Source of the DNA: Collimonas fungivorans
GTDB taxonomy: Bacteria > Pseudomonadota > Gammaproteobacteria > Burkholderiales > Burkholderiaceae_D
Assembly: GCF_001584145.1 (NCBI RefSeq)
Contig: NZ_CP013232.1
Span: 5,146,001-5,210,000 of the forward strand
Length of the DNA stretch: 64,000 nucleotides
Direction: 5' to 3'
In this document: piece by piece, positions 36,564-47,491 of the stretch
Numbering within the stretch: the stretch's first letter is position 1
How the letters are laid out: every line of letters starts with the position of its first letter
Notes under the pieces: generated by a model
Told to the model about the DNA's origin: nothing
The model's input: the letters and a program-made list of their open reading frames with translations, nothing else
Databases searched by the model: none
Translations under genes and position numbers: made by a program

Positions 36564-37322
36564 ATGAACGACCAGCAACTACTCCGTTATTCGCGCCACA
36601 TCCTGCTGAATGACATCGATATAGCCGGCCAGGAAAAATTCCTGGCGGCGCACGCGCTGATCATCGGCGCCGGCGGCCTCGGTTCGCCGGTGGCCATGTA
36701 CCTGGCGTCGGCCGGGGTTGGCCGCATCACGCTGGTGGATAACGACAGCGTCGACCTGACCAACCTGCAGCGGCAGATCCTCCATACCAGCGAACGGATC
36801 GGCCAGGCCAAGGTGGCGTCCGGCAAAACCGCGCTGGCGCAAATCAATCCAGACATTCAGGTAGCGGCGCTGGCGGAACGTGCCGACCAGGCGCGCCTGA
36901 GCGAGCTGATCGGCGCTGCCGATGTGGTGATCGACTGCAGCGACAACTTCGCCACGCGGCAAGCCATCAACCGCGCCTGCGTTGCCCATCAGGTGCCCCT
37001 GGTCTCGGGCGCGGCGATCCAGTTCGACGGCCAGCTCAGCGTGTTCGACGCGCGCGACCCCAGTTCGCCCTGTTATGCCTGCCTGTTCCCGCCGGACCGG
37101 GAATTTGAAGAAGTCGCCTGTTCCACCATGGGCGTATTCGCACCGCTGGTCGGCATCATCGGCAGCATGCAGGCGGCCGAAGCGCTCAAGCTGATCGCCG
37201 GCATCGGTACTTCCCTGTCTGGCTTCCTGCTGATGCTGGATGCACGCAGCATGGAATGGACCCGTATCGGCGTCGCCCGCGATGCAAGCTGCCCGGTCTG
37301 CGGACAGCGCAGCCATCCCTGA
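36564..37322 (+). CDS. moeB: MoeB/ThiF-family sulfur-carrier adenylyltransferase
   Basis: A 252-residue E1-like enzyme that adenylates the C-terminus of MoaD- or ThiS-type sulfur carriers. Nucleotide site GAGGLGSPVAMYLASAG, DNDSVDLTNLQRQILH, and SDNFATRQAINRAC. Two CxxC pairs (CYAC and CPVC) form the zinc site. There is no C-terminal rhodanese domain. The ATG at 36564 gives the conserved MNDQQLLRYSRHI start. Whether it acts on MoaD, ThiS or both cannot be told from sequence. Confidence 0.9.
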   Translation: MNDQQLLRYSRHILLNDIDIAGQEKFLAAHALIIGAGGLGSPVAMYLASAGVGRITLVDNDSVDLTNLQRQILHTSERIGQAKVASGKTALAQINPDIQVAALAERADQARLSELIGAADVVIDCSDNFATRQAINRACVAHQVPLVSGAAIQFDGQLSVFDARDPSSPCYACLFPPDREFEEVACSTMGVFAPLVGIIGSMQAAEALKLIAGIGTSLSGFLLMLDARSMEWTRIGVARDASCPVCGQRSHP

Positions 37323-37502
37323 GGCAAAACAAATCACACATTGATCGGCATTTTATGCAATTGCCAAATGCGTGATTAGACATATCGCTCTTATTGCCGG
37401 AATTTCTTCCTCCAATTTCTCCCGCTGCATTAAATTACGCCTTGTTATCGTGTCGTCACAAGATCCGGATAACATCAAATAATGAAAAGCGGGAGATAAA
37501 AC

Positions 37503-39305
37503 ATGAAACGCAGACAGTTTTTGCAGGGTTCGGCATTCTTCACGGTAGTTGCAGCAACATCCGGATTGCTGAGCGCATGCGGCGGCAGCACTAACGATGG
37601 CGGTCCAGGGGAATTCGTTTTCCCGCAGGGGATAGCCTCCGGCGACCCGAAAGACAACAGCGTGGTGTTTTGGGCGCGCATCGTGCGCAGAAACGGCGCC
37701 ATTGCCGCCGCTACAATCGCGGTGCGGCTGGAAGTCTCCGCCACCCAGGATTTCTCCGCGCTGGCCGCGCAAGCCAACCTGACCGCGACCGCGGACTACG
37801 ACTTCACGGTGCGCGCCAAAGTGACGCAGCTCAAGCCGGATACCGTCTACTACTATCGCTTCGTCGCCGGCAGCGACGTCAGCGTAGTCGCCCAGACCAA
37901 AACCGCGCCGCTCGCCAGCGCCAGCAACAGCCAGGTGCGCTTCGCCTGGTTCACCTGCCAGGACTGGTCGGTCAACCACTGGCAAGCCATGTCCCTGCTG
38001 GCGCAGGAAAACCTGGATTTTGTGGTGCACGTCGGCGACTACATCTACGAAACCGTGGGCGCTTCATTCCAGACCGGCGGCGCCGAACCGGCGCACCAGC
38101 CGATCACCTTGCCCGACGGCCTGGCCCACCCGGGCGGCGGCGTATACGCCAATACCGTCAACGATTACCGTACCCTGTACCGCACTTACAAGACCGACGC
38201 GCGCCTGCAGAGCATCCATCACAAATTCCCGGTGATTGCGATCTGGGATGACCATGAATTTTCCGACGACTGCTGGCAGGACCACCAGGTCTACACCAAC
38301 CAGAACAAGCAGGAAACAGCGCGCCGGCGCAGCGCCACCCAGGCTTGGGCGGAGTACACGCCTATCGATTTCGGCGACCTGTCGTTCGACCTCAACAACA
38401 GCAGCTACCAGAACATCCGCATCTATCGCGATTTCCGCTTCGGCCAGCTGGTGCACCTGGTGATGACCGACGAACGGCTGTACCGGGACGACCATATCGT
38501 CAGCGAACAGTCGGTGGCGCAGCAGGCCGGGCATGATCCGGTCAACGGCGACGATTCGATAGGCGCGCGCTACTTCGTGCCGCGGGCCACCCTGCTGCAG
38601 ATGGAAGCGCAGGAAACCGCCAAGCTGGGACGGCCGCCGTCGATACTCGGCACTACCCAGACGCAGTGGTGGAAAGACACCCTGAAGAATTCGGACGCAA
38701 CCTGGAAAGTATGGGGCAATGAAATCATGCTGAACCGCATGTGGGCCGACCTGTCGCCGCCGGCGCTGGGCATTCCCGCGCCCTACAACCAGCTGTATGT
38801 GATCAACTGCGATTCATGGGACGGTTATCCCAGCCACAAGGCAGAACTGCTGTCTTACCTGAATACGCAAAACATCAAGAACGTGGTCGCCATCACCGGT
38901 GACCTGCATGCCTTCCAGTGCGGCGTGGTGCGCGCCAATCCTGCCGATCCGGGCAGCGCTCCGGTGCTGGTGGATTTCCTGGCGGCGGGCATCAGCAGCC
39001 AGTCGTTTTACAACTACATCAAATCCGGCGCGGCGGTAGTCAATCCCTTGCTCGGCGCGCTGGTGCAGACACCGCAGATCTTCGACAGCCTGTTGAAGGG
39101 ATTCAATCCCGACTTTGCCTATGTCGACCACGACGCCCAGGGCTACGCGTCGGCTACCGTGACCAGCGACAGCATTGTAGTGGTGTTCAACAAGGTGAAA
39201 ACGCTCGCCGCGGATAAAAGCGCGCCGCCGCAACCGTTGTTGAAACGCACCCGCATCACGCTGGCAAAGGGCTCGAGCACTCCGCAGATTGAAGACAACA
39301 TCTGA
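37503..39305 (+). CDS. phoD: PhoD-family alkaline phosphatase/phosphodiesterase
   Basis: A 600-residue exported metallophosphoesterase. The N-terminus MKRRQFLQG with a hydrophobic stretch is a Tat-type signal, and LLSAC could be a lipobox. Residues 40-130 form the PhoD N-terminal beta domain (FPQGIASGDPKDNSVVFWAR). The catalytic domain has VVHVGDYIYE, IWDDHEFSDDC, VVAITGDLHAF and metal-binding Asp/His residues. PhoD enzymes use calcium and iron and hydrolyse phosphomono- and diesters. GGGAGA lies eight bases before the ATG. A 7-4-7 repeat resembling a weak Pho box precedes it but is not convincing. Confidence 0.92.
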   Translation: MKRRQFLQGSAFFTVVAATSGLLSACGGSTNDGGPGEFVFPQGIASGDPKDNSVVFWARIVRRNGAIAAATIAVRLEVSATQDFSALAAQANLTATADYDFTVRAKVTQLKPDTVYYYRFVAGSDVSVVAQTKTAPLASASNSQVRFAWFTCQDWSVNHWQAMSLLAQENLDFVVHVGDYIYETVGASFQTGGAEPAHQPITLPDGLAHPGGGVYANTVNDYRTLYRTYKTDARLQSIHHKFPVIAIWDDHEFSDDCWQDHQVYTNQNKQETARRRSATQAWAEYTPIDFGDLSFDLNNSSYQNIRIYRDFRFGQLVHLVMTDERLYRDDHIVSEQSVAQQAGHDPVNGDDSIGARYFVPRATLLQMEAQETAKLGRPPSILGTTQTQWWKDTLKNSDATWKVWGNEIMLNRMWADLSPPALGIPAPYNQLYVINCDSWDGYPSHKAELLSYLNTQNIKNVVAITGDLHAFQCGVVRANPADPGSAPVLVDFLAAGISSQSFYNYIKSGAAVVNPLLGALVQTPQIFDSLLKGFNPDFAYVDHDAQGYASATVTSDSIVVVFNKVKTLAADKSAPPQPLLKRTRITLAKGSSTPQIEDNI

Positions 39306-39325
39306 TTGTTGCCGGCAACGGCAAT

Positions 39326-39359
39326 GCTATCGCCTGCCATTGTTTCGGCAGGCGATAGC
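39326..39359. terminator. Inverted repeat between phoD and ribH
   Basis: A 13-bp perfect stem, GCTATCGCCTGCC/GGCAGGCGATAGC, with an 8-base loop between the convergent phoD and ribH. T runs are poor, but the position fits a shared terminator. Confidence 0.6.
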
Positions 39360-39370
39360 AAGTTGCTTTA

Positions 39371-39964
<594 letters not shown>

Positions 39965-40072
39965 TCATACGTCATCCATCAGCGCCGGCAGCCATTGGCA
40001 ACGGCATAGCCGCTGCCCGGGCAGCAAGACACTGGTCGACTCCTGTAGGCGCCACGCAACCTGTTCTCTCTT

Positions 40073-40222
40073 TATCCGGACTATACCGTCGGCCCCGGGA
40101 TCACACCGGGTCTGCTGACCTTGCTGCGGCGCATCTTTCTAGCGACACTGCAACAAGCGCTCGCGGGCTATGCGCATTGCACGCAATTACCGCCGGTGGG
40201 GAATCGCACCCCGCCCTGAGAA
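40073..40222 (-). promoter_or_regulatory. FMN riboswitch (RFN element)
   Basis: Reading the minus strand, the conserved core is present in order: AGGGCGGGGTG, ATTCCCCACCGGCGGTAAT, the GCCCGCGAGCGC region, CAGACCCGGTGTGATCCCGG, and GGCCGACGGTATAGTCCGGA. These are the joined helices and FMN-binding junctions of the RFN element. It lies about 170 bases before ribH, reads into it, and should lower expression when FMN is plentiful. The variable arm is long (about 40 bases). The remaining gap to livF (40223-40302) shows nothing else. Confidence 0.95.
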
Positions 40223-40302
40223 CGTTTCGCTCGATTTTTTGAGCGAGCTGAGAATTTATCACAGAAGCACCGAACCTGCAGACGGCCGCCCGATCTCCGC
40301 GC

Positions 40303-41061
40303 TCAGCCGGTTTTTTTTGCCAGTCCGAGATAGGTGTCTATCACTTTCGGATCGTGCGCCAGTTCCGCGGCCGGGCCTTGCAGCACCATGTCGCCGGTTT
40401 CCAGCACATAGGCATAATCGGCAGCCTGCAAGGCGGCGCGGGCGTTTTGCTCGACCAGCAGGATCGCCACGCCGGTCTGCTTGAGGTGCACGATGATGTG
40501 GAAAATCTCTTTCACGATCAGCGGCGCCAGGCCGAGGCTGGGTTCGTCCAGCATCAGCAATTGCGGCTTGGCCATCAAGGCCCGCCCCAGCGCCAGCATC
40601 TGCCGTTCGCCGCCGGACAAGCTGCCGGCCTGCTGGCGGCGCCTCTCCTGCAGGCGCGGAAACAGCTCGTACACTACCGCCATCTGGTCGGCATAAGCGC
40701 GGTCGCCGGCCTTGTAACGGCGGTAGCCGCCCAGCAGCAGATTGTCTTGCACCGTCATGCTGGCGAACAGTTCGCGCGTTTCCGGCACCAGGCACATGCC
40801 GCGCGCAACCCGGGTTTCGATCGCCACGCCGTCGATACTTTCGCCCAGCAAGGTGACCTTGCCGCGCATGCCGGTGTTGTTCGGCATGGCGCCGGCGATA
40901 GCATTCAGCATGGTCGACTTGCCGGCGCCGTTGGGACCGATCACGGTCACGATCTGGCCGGCGCCGACTTGCAGGCTGGCGCCGTGCAAGGCCTCTACCT
41001 TGCCGTAGGCAACGTGCAGGTCGACGACGTCGAGCACCGGAGAGGCCACGGGATTACTCAT
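40303..41061 (-). CDS. livF: Branched-chain amino-acid ABC transporter ATPase LivF
   Basis: A 252-residue ABC ATPase. Walker [11 protein letters not shown]-loop region, signature [16 protein letters not shown], Walker [14 protein letters not shown] and the H-switch region LLVEQNA are all present. LivF pairs with LivG as the ATPase set for a HAAT-type importer. The start at 41061 (MSNPVAS) overlaps the livMG stop by eight bases. It is the last gene of the operon. Confidence 0.94.
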   Translation of the reverse strand: MSNPVASPVLDVVDLHVAYGKVEALHGASLQVGAGQIVTVIGPNGAGKSTMLNAIAGAMPNNTGMRGKVTLLGESIDGVAIETRVARGMCLVPETRELFASMTVQDNLLLGGYRRYKAGDRAYADQMAVVYELFPRLQERRRQQAGSLSGGERQMLALGRALMAKPQLLMLDEPSLGLAPLIVKEIFHIIVHLKQTGVAILLVEQNARAALQAADYAYVLETGDMVLQGPAAELAHDPKVIDTYLGLAKKTG

Positions 41062-42856
41062 CGATGCCTCCCAGGTAAGCTTCCAGCACCGCCGGGTCCT
41101 GCTGAATCTCAGCCGGCAAACCTTCGGCAATCTTGCTGCCGAATTCCATCACCACCAGCTGGTCGGTCAGGTTCATGACAAAATCCATATCGTGCTCTAC
41201 CAGCAAAATGCTCATCCCTTCCGCCTTCAGCTTGCGCAGCAGATCCGCCAGCGCCAGCTTCTCCTGGTAGCGCAAACCGGCCGCCGGTTCGTCCAGCAGC
41301 AGCAAGGTGGGATCGCAGCATAGCGCCCGCGCGATTTCCAGGATCCGCTGCTGGCCCAGCGCCAGGCTGCCGGCTTCTTCATACAGCAAGTGTCCGAGGC
41401 CGACCCGCTCCAATTGTTTTTTCGCTTCAAACAACAAAGTCTGTTCTTCGCCGCGGTTAAACCGCAGCAGGCTGCGCGCGATGCCGCCGACGTCGCTGCG
41501 ACGGGCACGCAGATGGGCGCCGATGGCGACGTTCTCAAGCACCGTCATGCTGCCCATCAGCCGCACATGCTGGAAAGTGCGGGCGATGCCGCGCGCGACG
41601 ATCTGGCGCGACGCCAGACCCGAAATCTGCTGCAATCCGTCCTGGGCGCGGAATCTGATCGAACCGCTGGTCAACGGCAAGACTCCGGTAACCAGGTTGA
41701 ACATGGTGGATTTGCCGGCGCCGTTAGGCCCGATCAAACCGACGATCTGTGCCGCCCTGACGCTGAAACTCATGTCGTTAACCGCCACCAGGCCGCCGAA
41801 TTCCTTGCGCGCCCGCTCTATCTCCAGCACCACTTCGGCATCCGCATGCCGGCTCCGGATGGCTAGCGCCGCAGCAGATGTAGGCGCCAGCGCCACCGGC
41901 TTGCCCGGTATCCACCCGCGCAGATACGGCCACAGGCCGTCGCGCGCGCGCTGCAACAACAGCACCATCATGATGCCGAACACGATGGTTTCAAAATTGC
42001 CGTTGGCGCCCAGCAGCCTCGGCAGCAGCGATTGCAGCTGATCCTTCAGCAAGGTCAGCAGCGCCGATCCGAGGATCGCGCCCCACACGTAACCGGCGCC
42101 GCCGACCACCGCCATGAACAGGTATTCGATGCCGGCGTTGAGACCGAACGGCGTCGGGCTCACCGAGCGCTGCAGATGCGCGTACAGCCAGCCGGAGATA
42201 CTGGCCAGCAGAGCCGCCAGCACAAAGATCAGCACTTTGATCCAGGCCGTGTTGACGCCCATCGCCTCGGCCATCACGGCGCCGCCGTTGAGTGCGCGGA
42301 TGGCACGGCCCGAGCGCGAATTCAACAGGTTTTGCAAGCCGGCCAGCGCCACCAGCAAGATCGCCCAGATCAGGTAAAACATCTTGCGGCCGCTATCGAG
42401 TTCGACGCCGAACAGGCTGACAGCAGGGATGCCGTTCAAGCCATCGTATTTGCCGAGGAATTCCAGGTTGCCGAACAAAAAATACAGCGACAGCGCCCAG
42501 GCGATGGTGCCGAGCGGCAGATAGTGGCCGGACAGCCGCATGGTGATGGCGCCGATCGCCAACGCCGCCAGCGTTGTCACACCCAGGCCGGCCAGCAAGC
42601 CGATCCAGGGCGAGAGGCCGAGCTGGCTGCTCAGGTAAGCAGTGGAGTAAGCGCCAAGGCCGACAAAAGCAGCCTGGCCGAACGAGGTCAGGCCACCCAC
42701 CCCGGTCAGCAGCACCAGGCCCAGCGCTACAATCGCATAGAGTCCGATGTAGTTGGCCAGGGTGATCCAGAATTCCGGCGTCGGCAAGATTGGCAGCAAG
42801 GCCAGCAGCAGCACAAAACCAATCAACGGCAGGCTGGCAAAAGAAAATTTAGGCAT
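41054..42856 (-). CDS. livM: Fused permease-ATPase LivM-LivG
   Basis: A 600-residue single polypeptide. Residues 1-330 form the LivM permease ([20 protein letters not shown]; about nine membrane spans; [20 protein letters not shown]). A short linker leads to a LivG ATPase from about 345: Walker [10 protein letters not shown], signature [16 protein letters not shown], Walker [12 protein letters not shown] and VEHDMDFVM. The fusion is in one frame without a stop and looks genuine; such fusions are known in Burkholderiales. The start overlaps the livH stop by one base. Confidence 0.92.
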   Translation of the reverse strand: MPKFSFASLPLIGFVLLLALLPILPTPEFWITLANYIGLYAIVALGLVLLTGVGGLTSFGQAAFVGLGAYSTAYLSSQLGLSPWIGLLAGLGVTTLAALAIGAITMRLSGHYLPLGTIAWALSLYFLFGNLEFLGKYDGLNGIPAVSLFGVELDSGRKMFYLIWAILLVALAGLQNLLNSRSGRAIRALNGGAVMAEAMGVNTAWIKVLIFVLAALLASISGWLYAHLQRSVSPTPFGLNAGIEYLFMAVVGGAGYVWGAILGSALLTLLKDQLQSLLPRLLGANGNFETIVFGIMMVLLLQRARDGLWPYLRGWIPGKPVALAPTSAAALAIRSRHADAEVVLEIERARKEFGGLVAVNDMSFSVRAAQIVGLIGPNGAGKSTMFNLVTGVLPLTSGSIRFRAQDGLQQISGLASRQIVARGIARTFQHVRLMGSMTVLENVAIGAHLRARRSDVGGIARSLLRFNRGEEQTLLFEAKKQLERVGLGHLLYEEAGSLALGQQRILEIARALCCDPTLLLLDEPAAGLRYQEKLALADLLRKLKAEGMSILLVEHDMDFVMNLTDQLVVMEFGSKIAEGLPAEIQQDPAVLEAYLGGIDE

Positions 42857-43911
42857 CACTGATCGCCCTCGTCCACTTGCTTGCTGGTCAGCGAGCGCCA
42901 CAGCAGCACCGGGATGATCAGCGTAAACACTATCACCTCCTTGAACGCACTGGCCCAGAACGAGGAATATGATTCCAGCAAACCCACCAGCAAGGCGCCG
43001 GCGGCCGCGACCGGATAACTGCCCAGGCCGCCGATGATGGCGCCGACAAAACCCTTCAGCCCGATCAGGAAACCGCTGTCGTAGTACACCGTAGTCAAAG
43101 GCGCGATCAGGATGCCGCACAAGGCGCCCAGCGCGGCAGCCAGCGTGAACGCCAGGCGTCCCGCTTGCGCGGTGCCGATGCCGACCAGACGCGCGCCGAG
43201 CCGGTTGACGGCGGTGGCGCGCAAAGCCTTGCCGGACAAGGTGCGTTCGAAATAAAGATAGAGCGCAATGATCAACAGCAGTGAAACCGCGATAATCACG
43301 CAGCTCTGGCCGGAAACGGTGAGGCCGCCGATGTCGAAGCGGGCGTCGGAAAACGGCGTGGTGCGCGAGCCTTCGGCGCCGAACATCAGCAGGCCGATGC
43401 CGATCAGGGCGTAATGCACCGCCACCGATACGATCAGCAGCACCAGGGTGCTGGCTTCGGCCAGCGGCTGGAACGCCAGCCGGTAGATCATCGGTCCCAT
43501 CGGCACCACAATCAGCAAGGTCAGCAGCACTTGCAGCGGCATCGCCAACGTCGCATGGCCATACCAGCGGGTGACGGCATAGATGGCCAGCGGCAGCAGC
43601 ACAAACTTCAGCAGGGCAACACCGATTTGCCGGACTTTGCGGATTTCGCCGTTGCGGCCGAACATCGCAGCCGCCGCTTCCTGGATAAAACTCAAGGCGC
43701 CGAGCGCCACCAGCAAGGTCGCAGACAGCGGAAACTTGTCGGCCTGGATCGCCGCCAACGTCAAGGCGCCGAAAGCGACGAACTCACCTTGCGGGATAAA
43801 GATGACGCGCGTGACCGAGAACACCAGCACCAGCGCCAATGCCAGCAACGCATATACGGCGCCGCTGGTGATGCCGTCCTGAGCCAGGATGGCGGCAATT
43901 GAGAGATCCAT
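42856..43911 (-). CDS. livH: Branched-chain amino-acid ABC transporter permease LivH
   Basis: A 351-residue membrane permease with eight or more predicted spans. Typical N-terminal [19 protein letters not shown] and the C-terminal [20 protein letters not shown] are present. It is about 50 residues longer than usual because of an insert at roughly residues 75-125 ([20 protein letters not shown]). The start directly follows the stop of the substrate-binding protein. Confidence 0.92.
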   Translation of the reverse strand: MDLSIAAILAQDGITSGAVYALLALALVLVFSVTRVIFIPQGEFVAFGALTLAAIQADKFPLSATLLVALGALSFIQEAAAAMFGRNGEIRKVRQIGVALLKFVLLPLAIYAVTRWYGHATLAMPLQVLLTLLIVVPMGPMIYRLAFQPLAEASTLVLLIVSVAVHYALIGIGLLMFGAEGSRTTPFSDARFDIGGLTVSGQSCVIIAVSLLLIIALYLYFERTLSGKALRATAVNRLGARLVGIGTAQAGRLAFTLAAALGALCGILIAPLTTVYYDSGFLIGLKGFVGAIIGGLGSYPVAAAGALLVGLLESYSSFWASAFKEVIVFTLIIPVLLWRSLTSKQVDEGDQ

Positions 43912-45078
43912 CTACTGCGCAGCGCCTATCAGTTTCCACTTGCCGTTGACAATCTCCACCATCACCCGTGCGCGCTGGTCGAAACCGACGTGGTCGGTAG
44001 CGCTCATGTTGACGATGCCTTGCGATACCGGCAGGTTCTTGATGGCTTCGATAGCGTCACGCAGTCCGGCGCGGAATTCCTTGCTGCCCGGCTGGCCTTT
44101 TTTCAGCGCTTGCGGCGTGGCTGCGCCCAACAGCATGCCTGCATCCCACGCATGTCCGCCGAAGGTCGAAATGCTGCCGGCGCCGTAGGCTTTTTCATAA
44201 GCGGTGCGGTAAGCCATGGCCGATTTCTTGACCGGATTGCTGTCCGGCAGCTGCTCGGCCACCAGCAAAGGTCCGGCCGGCAAGAAAGTGCCTTCGCAAT
44301 CCTTGCCGCAGACGCGCAGGAAGTCGTTATTGGCAACACCATGGGTCTGGTAGATCTTGCCTTTGTAACCGCGCTCCTTCAGTGTCTTCTGCGGCAAGGC
44401 GGCAGGCGTGCCGGCGCCGGCGATCAGGATCGCATCGGGATTGGCGCTGACCATCTTCAATACTTGCCCGGTGACTGAAGTGTCGTTGCGGGCGAAACGC
44501 TCGTTGGCGACAATCTTGATCTTGCGCAGTTCTGCCAGCTTGGAAAATTCACGGTACCAGCCCTCGCCATAGGCATCAGAGAAGCCGATGAAGGCCACGC
44601 TTTTGACGCCAGCATCGGCCATGTGGGCGATGATCGCAGTCGCCATGTGCGAATCGTTTTGCGGGGTCTTGAAAATCCAACGGCGTTTGGCGTCGACCGG
44701 TTCGACCAGGGCAGCCGAAGCCGCCATCGAAATCATCGGCGTTCCCGATTCCGCCGCGACATCGCTCATCGCCAGCGAACCGGGAACGGCGGTCGAGCCG
44801 ATCAACAGGTCAACCTTTTCTTCGCTGACCAGCTTGCGTGCATTCTTGACTGCGGTAGTACTGTCGGTGGCATCGTCGAGCACGATGTATTGCACTTTCT
44901 GCCCGGCGATCTCCTTCGGCAACAGGGCGAAGGTATTTTTTTCCGGAATGCCCAGCGAGGCGGCCGGACCGGTGGCGGAAACGCTCACGCCGACTTTGAT
45001 CTGGGCATACGCGCTGCCGGCGGCCAGGGTGATTGCCAATGCTGCGGAAACGGAAGTCCCCAACCATGCTTTTTTCAT
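43912..45078 (-). CDS. ABC transporter periplasmic substrate-binding protein (LivJ/LivK type)
   Basis: A 388-residue type I periplasmic binding protein. Signal peptide about residues 1-25 (cut after SAYA), then IKVGVSVSATGPAASLGIPE and the Leu/Ile/Val-binding core. The substrate need not be a branched-chain amino acid; family members also bind aromatic acids or amides. First gene of the four-gene transporter operon. Confidence 0.9.
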   Translation of the reverse strand: MKKAWLGTSVSAALAITLAAGSAYAQIKVGVSVSATGPAASLGIPEKNTFALLPKEIAGQKVQYIVLDDATDSTTAVKNARKLVSEEKVDLLIGSTAVPGSLAMSDVAAESGTPMISMAASAALVEPVDAKRRWIFKTPQNDSHMATAIIAHMADAGVKSVAFIGFSDAYGEGWYREFSKLAELRKIKIVANERFARNDTSVTGQVLKMVSANPDAILIAGAGTPAALPQKTLKERGYKGKIYQTHGVANNDFLRVCGKDCEGTFLPAGPLLVAEQLPDSNPVKKSAMAYRTAYEKAYGAGSISTFGGHAWDAGMLLGAATPQALKKGQPGSKEFRAGLRDAIEAIKNLPVSQGIVNMSATDHVGFDQRARVMVEIVNGKWKLIGAAQ

Positions 45079-45160
45079 CTGAACTGCTCCATTGTAGGTT
45101 TAGCGCCGACGTCTCCCGGCAACGCTGATATCGTTCTGCCGAGAGATGTTAGCAAAGAAT

Positions 45161-45736
45161 TTAAACCAGCATCAGCGCGATCTGCTGTGCGGCGTCGTCG
45201 CCAGGCTTGTGCTGGAAACGGCTTTTGGCAAAACGCTGCCAGCGGCCCAGCACGAAACTGGTCAGGATATTGGCGCGCAAGGCGGCTTCCGCTTCGTTCG
45301 CTTCCCCTTGCGAGGCGGCGATCCGCAGCGCCTGTTTTAGCGCCAGCTCGATACGGTCGACAAACTGGTTCATGCGCAGTTGCAGGCGTTCGTCCTCGTT
45401 CACCAGCGCGTCGCCGATCATGACCCGGGTCATGCCTGGATTGCGTTCGGCGAAATTGAGTAGCATCAGGGCAATCGCCTGCGCCTGGTGCAAACCTTTT
45501 TCCTGCTGCTCGGTAATCTGGTTGACCAGGCCGAACACGCTGGTCTCGATGAAGTCGATCAGGCCTTCGAACATCTGCGCCTTGCTGGCGAAATGCCGGT
45601 ACAGCGCCGCCTCCGACACATCGATCTTGGCCGCCAGCGCGGCAGTGGTGATCTTTTCTCCCTTGGGTTGCTCCAGCATGGTTGCCAGGGTCTGGAGAAT
45701 CTGGAGTTTGCGCTCGCCGGGTTTGGTAGTTGCCAT
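45161..45736 (-). CDS. slmA: Nucleoid occlusion factor SlmA (TetR family)
   Basis: A 191-residue TetR-family DNA-binding protein. The HTH segment contains TTAALAAKIDVSEAALYRHF, followed by FEGLIDFIETSVFGLVNQ and FAERNPGMTRVMIGDALV, which are diagnostic of SlmA. It blocks FtsZ assembly over the nucleoid. ATG at 45736 gives the standard length. It lies downstream of the HAD nucleotidase gene, the usual arrangement in Burkholderiales. Confidence 0.9.
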   Translation of the reverse strand: MATTKPGERKLQILQTLATMLEQPKGEKITTAALAAKIDVSEAALYRHFASKAQMFEGLIDFIETSVFGLVNQITEQQEKGLHQAQAIALMLLNFAERNPGMTRVMIGDALVNEDERLQLRMNQFVDRIELALKQALRIAASQGEANEAEAALRANILTSFVLGRWQRFAKSRFQHKPGDDAAQQIALMLV

Positions 45737-45816
45737 GATTTTTATTTTAGTAATGATGGAGGTAAAAAAACTATGCCTGTTCCCTGCCCGGCGCCGAGCC
45801 AGCCGGGGCCAGCCAC

Positions 45817-46515
45817 CTAACGCAAGCGGTGCAGATTCCTGGCCAGCTGTCGCACCGATTTTACTTTGACATCGACGTATTTGGGGCGCTTTATCACATT
45901 TGACTGGTCGGCCAGGTATTGCGTGACCCAGGCCGTGCGCATGCCGACCGATTTGGCCGCCTTGAGCGTGGCGATCGTATCTTCCACCAGGACGCAACGG
46001 CGCGCCGCCACCTTTTCCCGCGCCAGCAGCTGGCGCAGCAGGTGGCGCGACGGTTTCGGCCGCAATTGGCGATGGACATGCATGGATTCGATCGAGATGT
46101 GCTTGCCGAAATGGCGCTGCAGGCGCAGATGGCGCAAGACGTCGCCCGAATAGCGCTGCGGCGCGTTGGTCAGCAGGATCTTGCGCCCCGGCAGGCGCTT
46201 GAGCAGGTCGATCAGGCCACGCTCGGCGCGGATCATGCCCAGCAGGTCGTCAAAACGGTGTGCTTCGCGCAGGAAATCCACAGGCCGCACCTGGTGGTGC
46301 TTGACCAGGCCCAGCAAGGTAGCGCCGTAACGCCGCCAGTACATCTCGCGGGCGGCATTCACCGTAGCAGCGTCGGCGTCGACGCCATCGCTGCCCAGGG
46401 TGCGCGCCATGAAGGCGTTCATGTTTTGGTGGATCGCGGGGAAAATGGCGTGCGAGGCGTCGTGCAGGGTGTTGTCCAGGTCGAACAGCCAAAGCGCTGT
46501 AGTATTCTTTGCCAT
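45817..46515 (-). CDS. HAD-family pyrimidine 5'-nucleotidase
   Basis: A 232-residue HAD phosphatase. Catalytic motif I WLFDLDNTLHD, motif II LLTNAP, and the motif III/IV region VLVEDTIATLKAAK. The helical cap (NMNAFMARTLG) and the order next to slmA match the SDT1/Phm8-type pyrimidine nucleotidases of betaproteobacteria. The start could also be the ATG at 46527, four codons upstream; neither has a clear ribosome-binding site. Confidence 0.85.
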   Translation of the reverse strand: MAKNTTALWLFDLDNTLHDASHAIFPAIHQNMNAFMARTLGSDGVDADAATVNAAREMYWRRYGATLLGLVKHHQVRPVDFLREAHRFDDLLGMIRAERGLIDLLKRLPGRKILLTNAPQRYSGDVLRHLRLQRHFGKHISIESMHVHRQLRPKPSRHLLRQLLAREKVAARRCVLVEDTIATLKAAKSVGMRTAWVTQYLADQSNVIKRPKYVDVKVKSVRQLARNLHRLR

Positions 46516-46546
46516 TGTGCCGTGCATTCGTTTTTAGGGAGAAAGT

Positions 46547-47482
46547 GTGCTTCGTCAGATTATAGTGACATTGTGCTGGTTGCCGTTAAGCCTGCTGGCG
46601 CTGCCGGCCCAGGCCGACGCCGCGGATGCCGCCGGCGCCACGATGGCGCCCGCACCCGCCCGCCAGGGCGGCGCCATGTTCAAGATTCAGCGCGCCGGCC
46701 ACAGTGCTTATGTATTTGGCACTATCCATGTGGGCCGCGCCGATTTTTATCCTTTCGATGACAAAGTCTTGCAAGCGATGCAACACTCGTCGGCCATCGC
46801 ACTGGAAATCGATCCCGGCAATGCCCAGGGACTGGCCGACCTGATGACCAGATACGGCATCTACGCCAACGGCAAATCGTTGGCGCAGGAACTGCCGCCG
46901 CCGCTGCTGTTGCAACTCAATCCGCTGCTGGAAAAATACGGCCTGACGCTGGACGCCGTGGCCAGCATGAAACCGTGGCTGCTGGCGACCATGCTCGGCA
47001 TCAGCGAATACACCCACCAGGGTTATCTGGCGCAATACGGGGTCGATGCTACCTTGGCTGCGTATGCAAAAAAACAGGGCAAGCCCGTGGTTGAGCTGGA
47101 AACCGCAGAACAGCAGTTGTCCTTGCTGGGCAAGCTGACGCCGGCCGAGCAGATCCAGTTCCTGCAGGACAGCATTGACGAGATACTGGATCCGGCCAAG
47201 GCGCAGCGTTCATTGCAACTGATGACGCTGTGGCGTAACGGCGATGTCGACGGCATGGCCGCCATGCTGGCGGAACTGACCAGCGACGACACTTTCACCG
47301 GCAAGTTCGTGCAGCGCGCCTTGCTGGATGAACGCAACCCCGGCCTGGCCGACGGCATAGCCAAACTGACGAGCGCGACGCCACATGCATTCATCGGTAT
47401 CGGCATGCTGCACCTGGTCGGTAAAAACAGCGTGCTGGCGATGCTGCGGCAACGCGGTTATACGGTAAGCCGGGTTTACTGA
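46547..47482 (+). CDS. TraB/GumN family protein
   Basis: A 311-residue exported protein starting with GTG; AGGGAG lies six bases upstream. A signal peptide (residues 1-23) is followed by the family motif FGTIHVGRADFYPFDD, the conserved ALEID segment and, near the C-terminus, GIGMLHLVGKNSVLAMLRQR. The GTIHVG and GMLHL histidines fit the proposed metal site of TIKI-like proteases; activity is not shown for this branch. It lies upstream of mnmC with a 9-base gap. Confidence 0.85.
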   Translation: MLRQIIVTLCWLPLSLLALPAQADAADAAGATMAPAPARQGGAMFKIQRAGHSAYVFGTIHVGRADFYPFDDKVLQAMQHSSAIALEIDPGNAQGLADLMTRYGIYANGKSLAQELPPPLLLQLNPLLEKYGLTLDAVASMKPWLLATMLGISEYTHQGYLAQYGVDATLAAYAKKQGKPVVELETAEQQLSLLGKLTPAEQIQFLQDSIDEILDPAKAQRSLQLMTLWRNGDVDGMAAMLAELTSDDTFTGKFVQRALLDERNPGLADGIAKLTSATPHAFIGIGMLHLVGKNSVLAMLRQRGYTVSRVY

Positions 47483-47491
47483 CGCCGCGTC

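Noticed and set aside
37430..37490. A possible Pho box (CTTGTTA-TCGT-GTCGTCA) before phoD
   Set aside because: The 7-4-7 spacing fits, but the two halves match CTGTCAT poorly, so it cannot be separated from chance by eye.
42857..43120. An N-terminal extension of the LivM-LivG protein
   Set aside because: The added residues overlap livH in another frame, are Arg/Gly-rich and unlike LivM; the overlapping start at 42856 fits.
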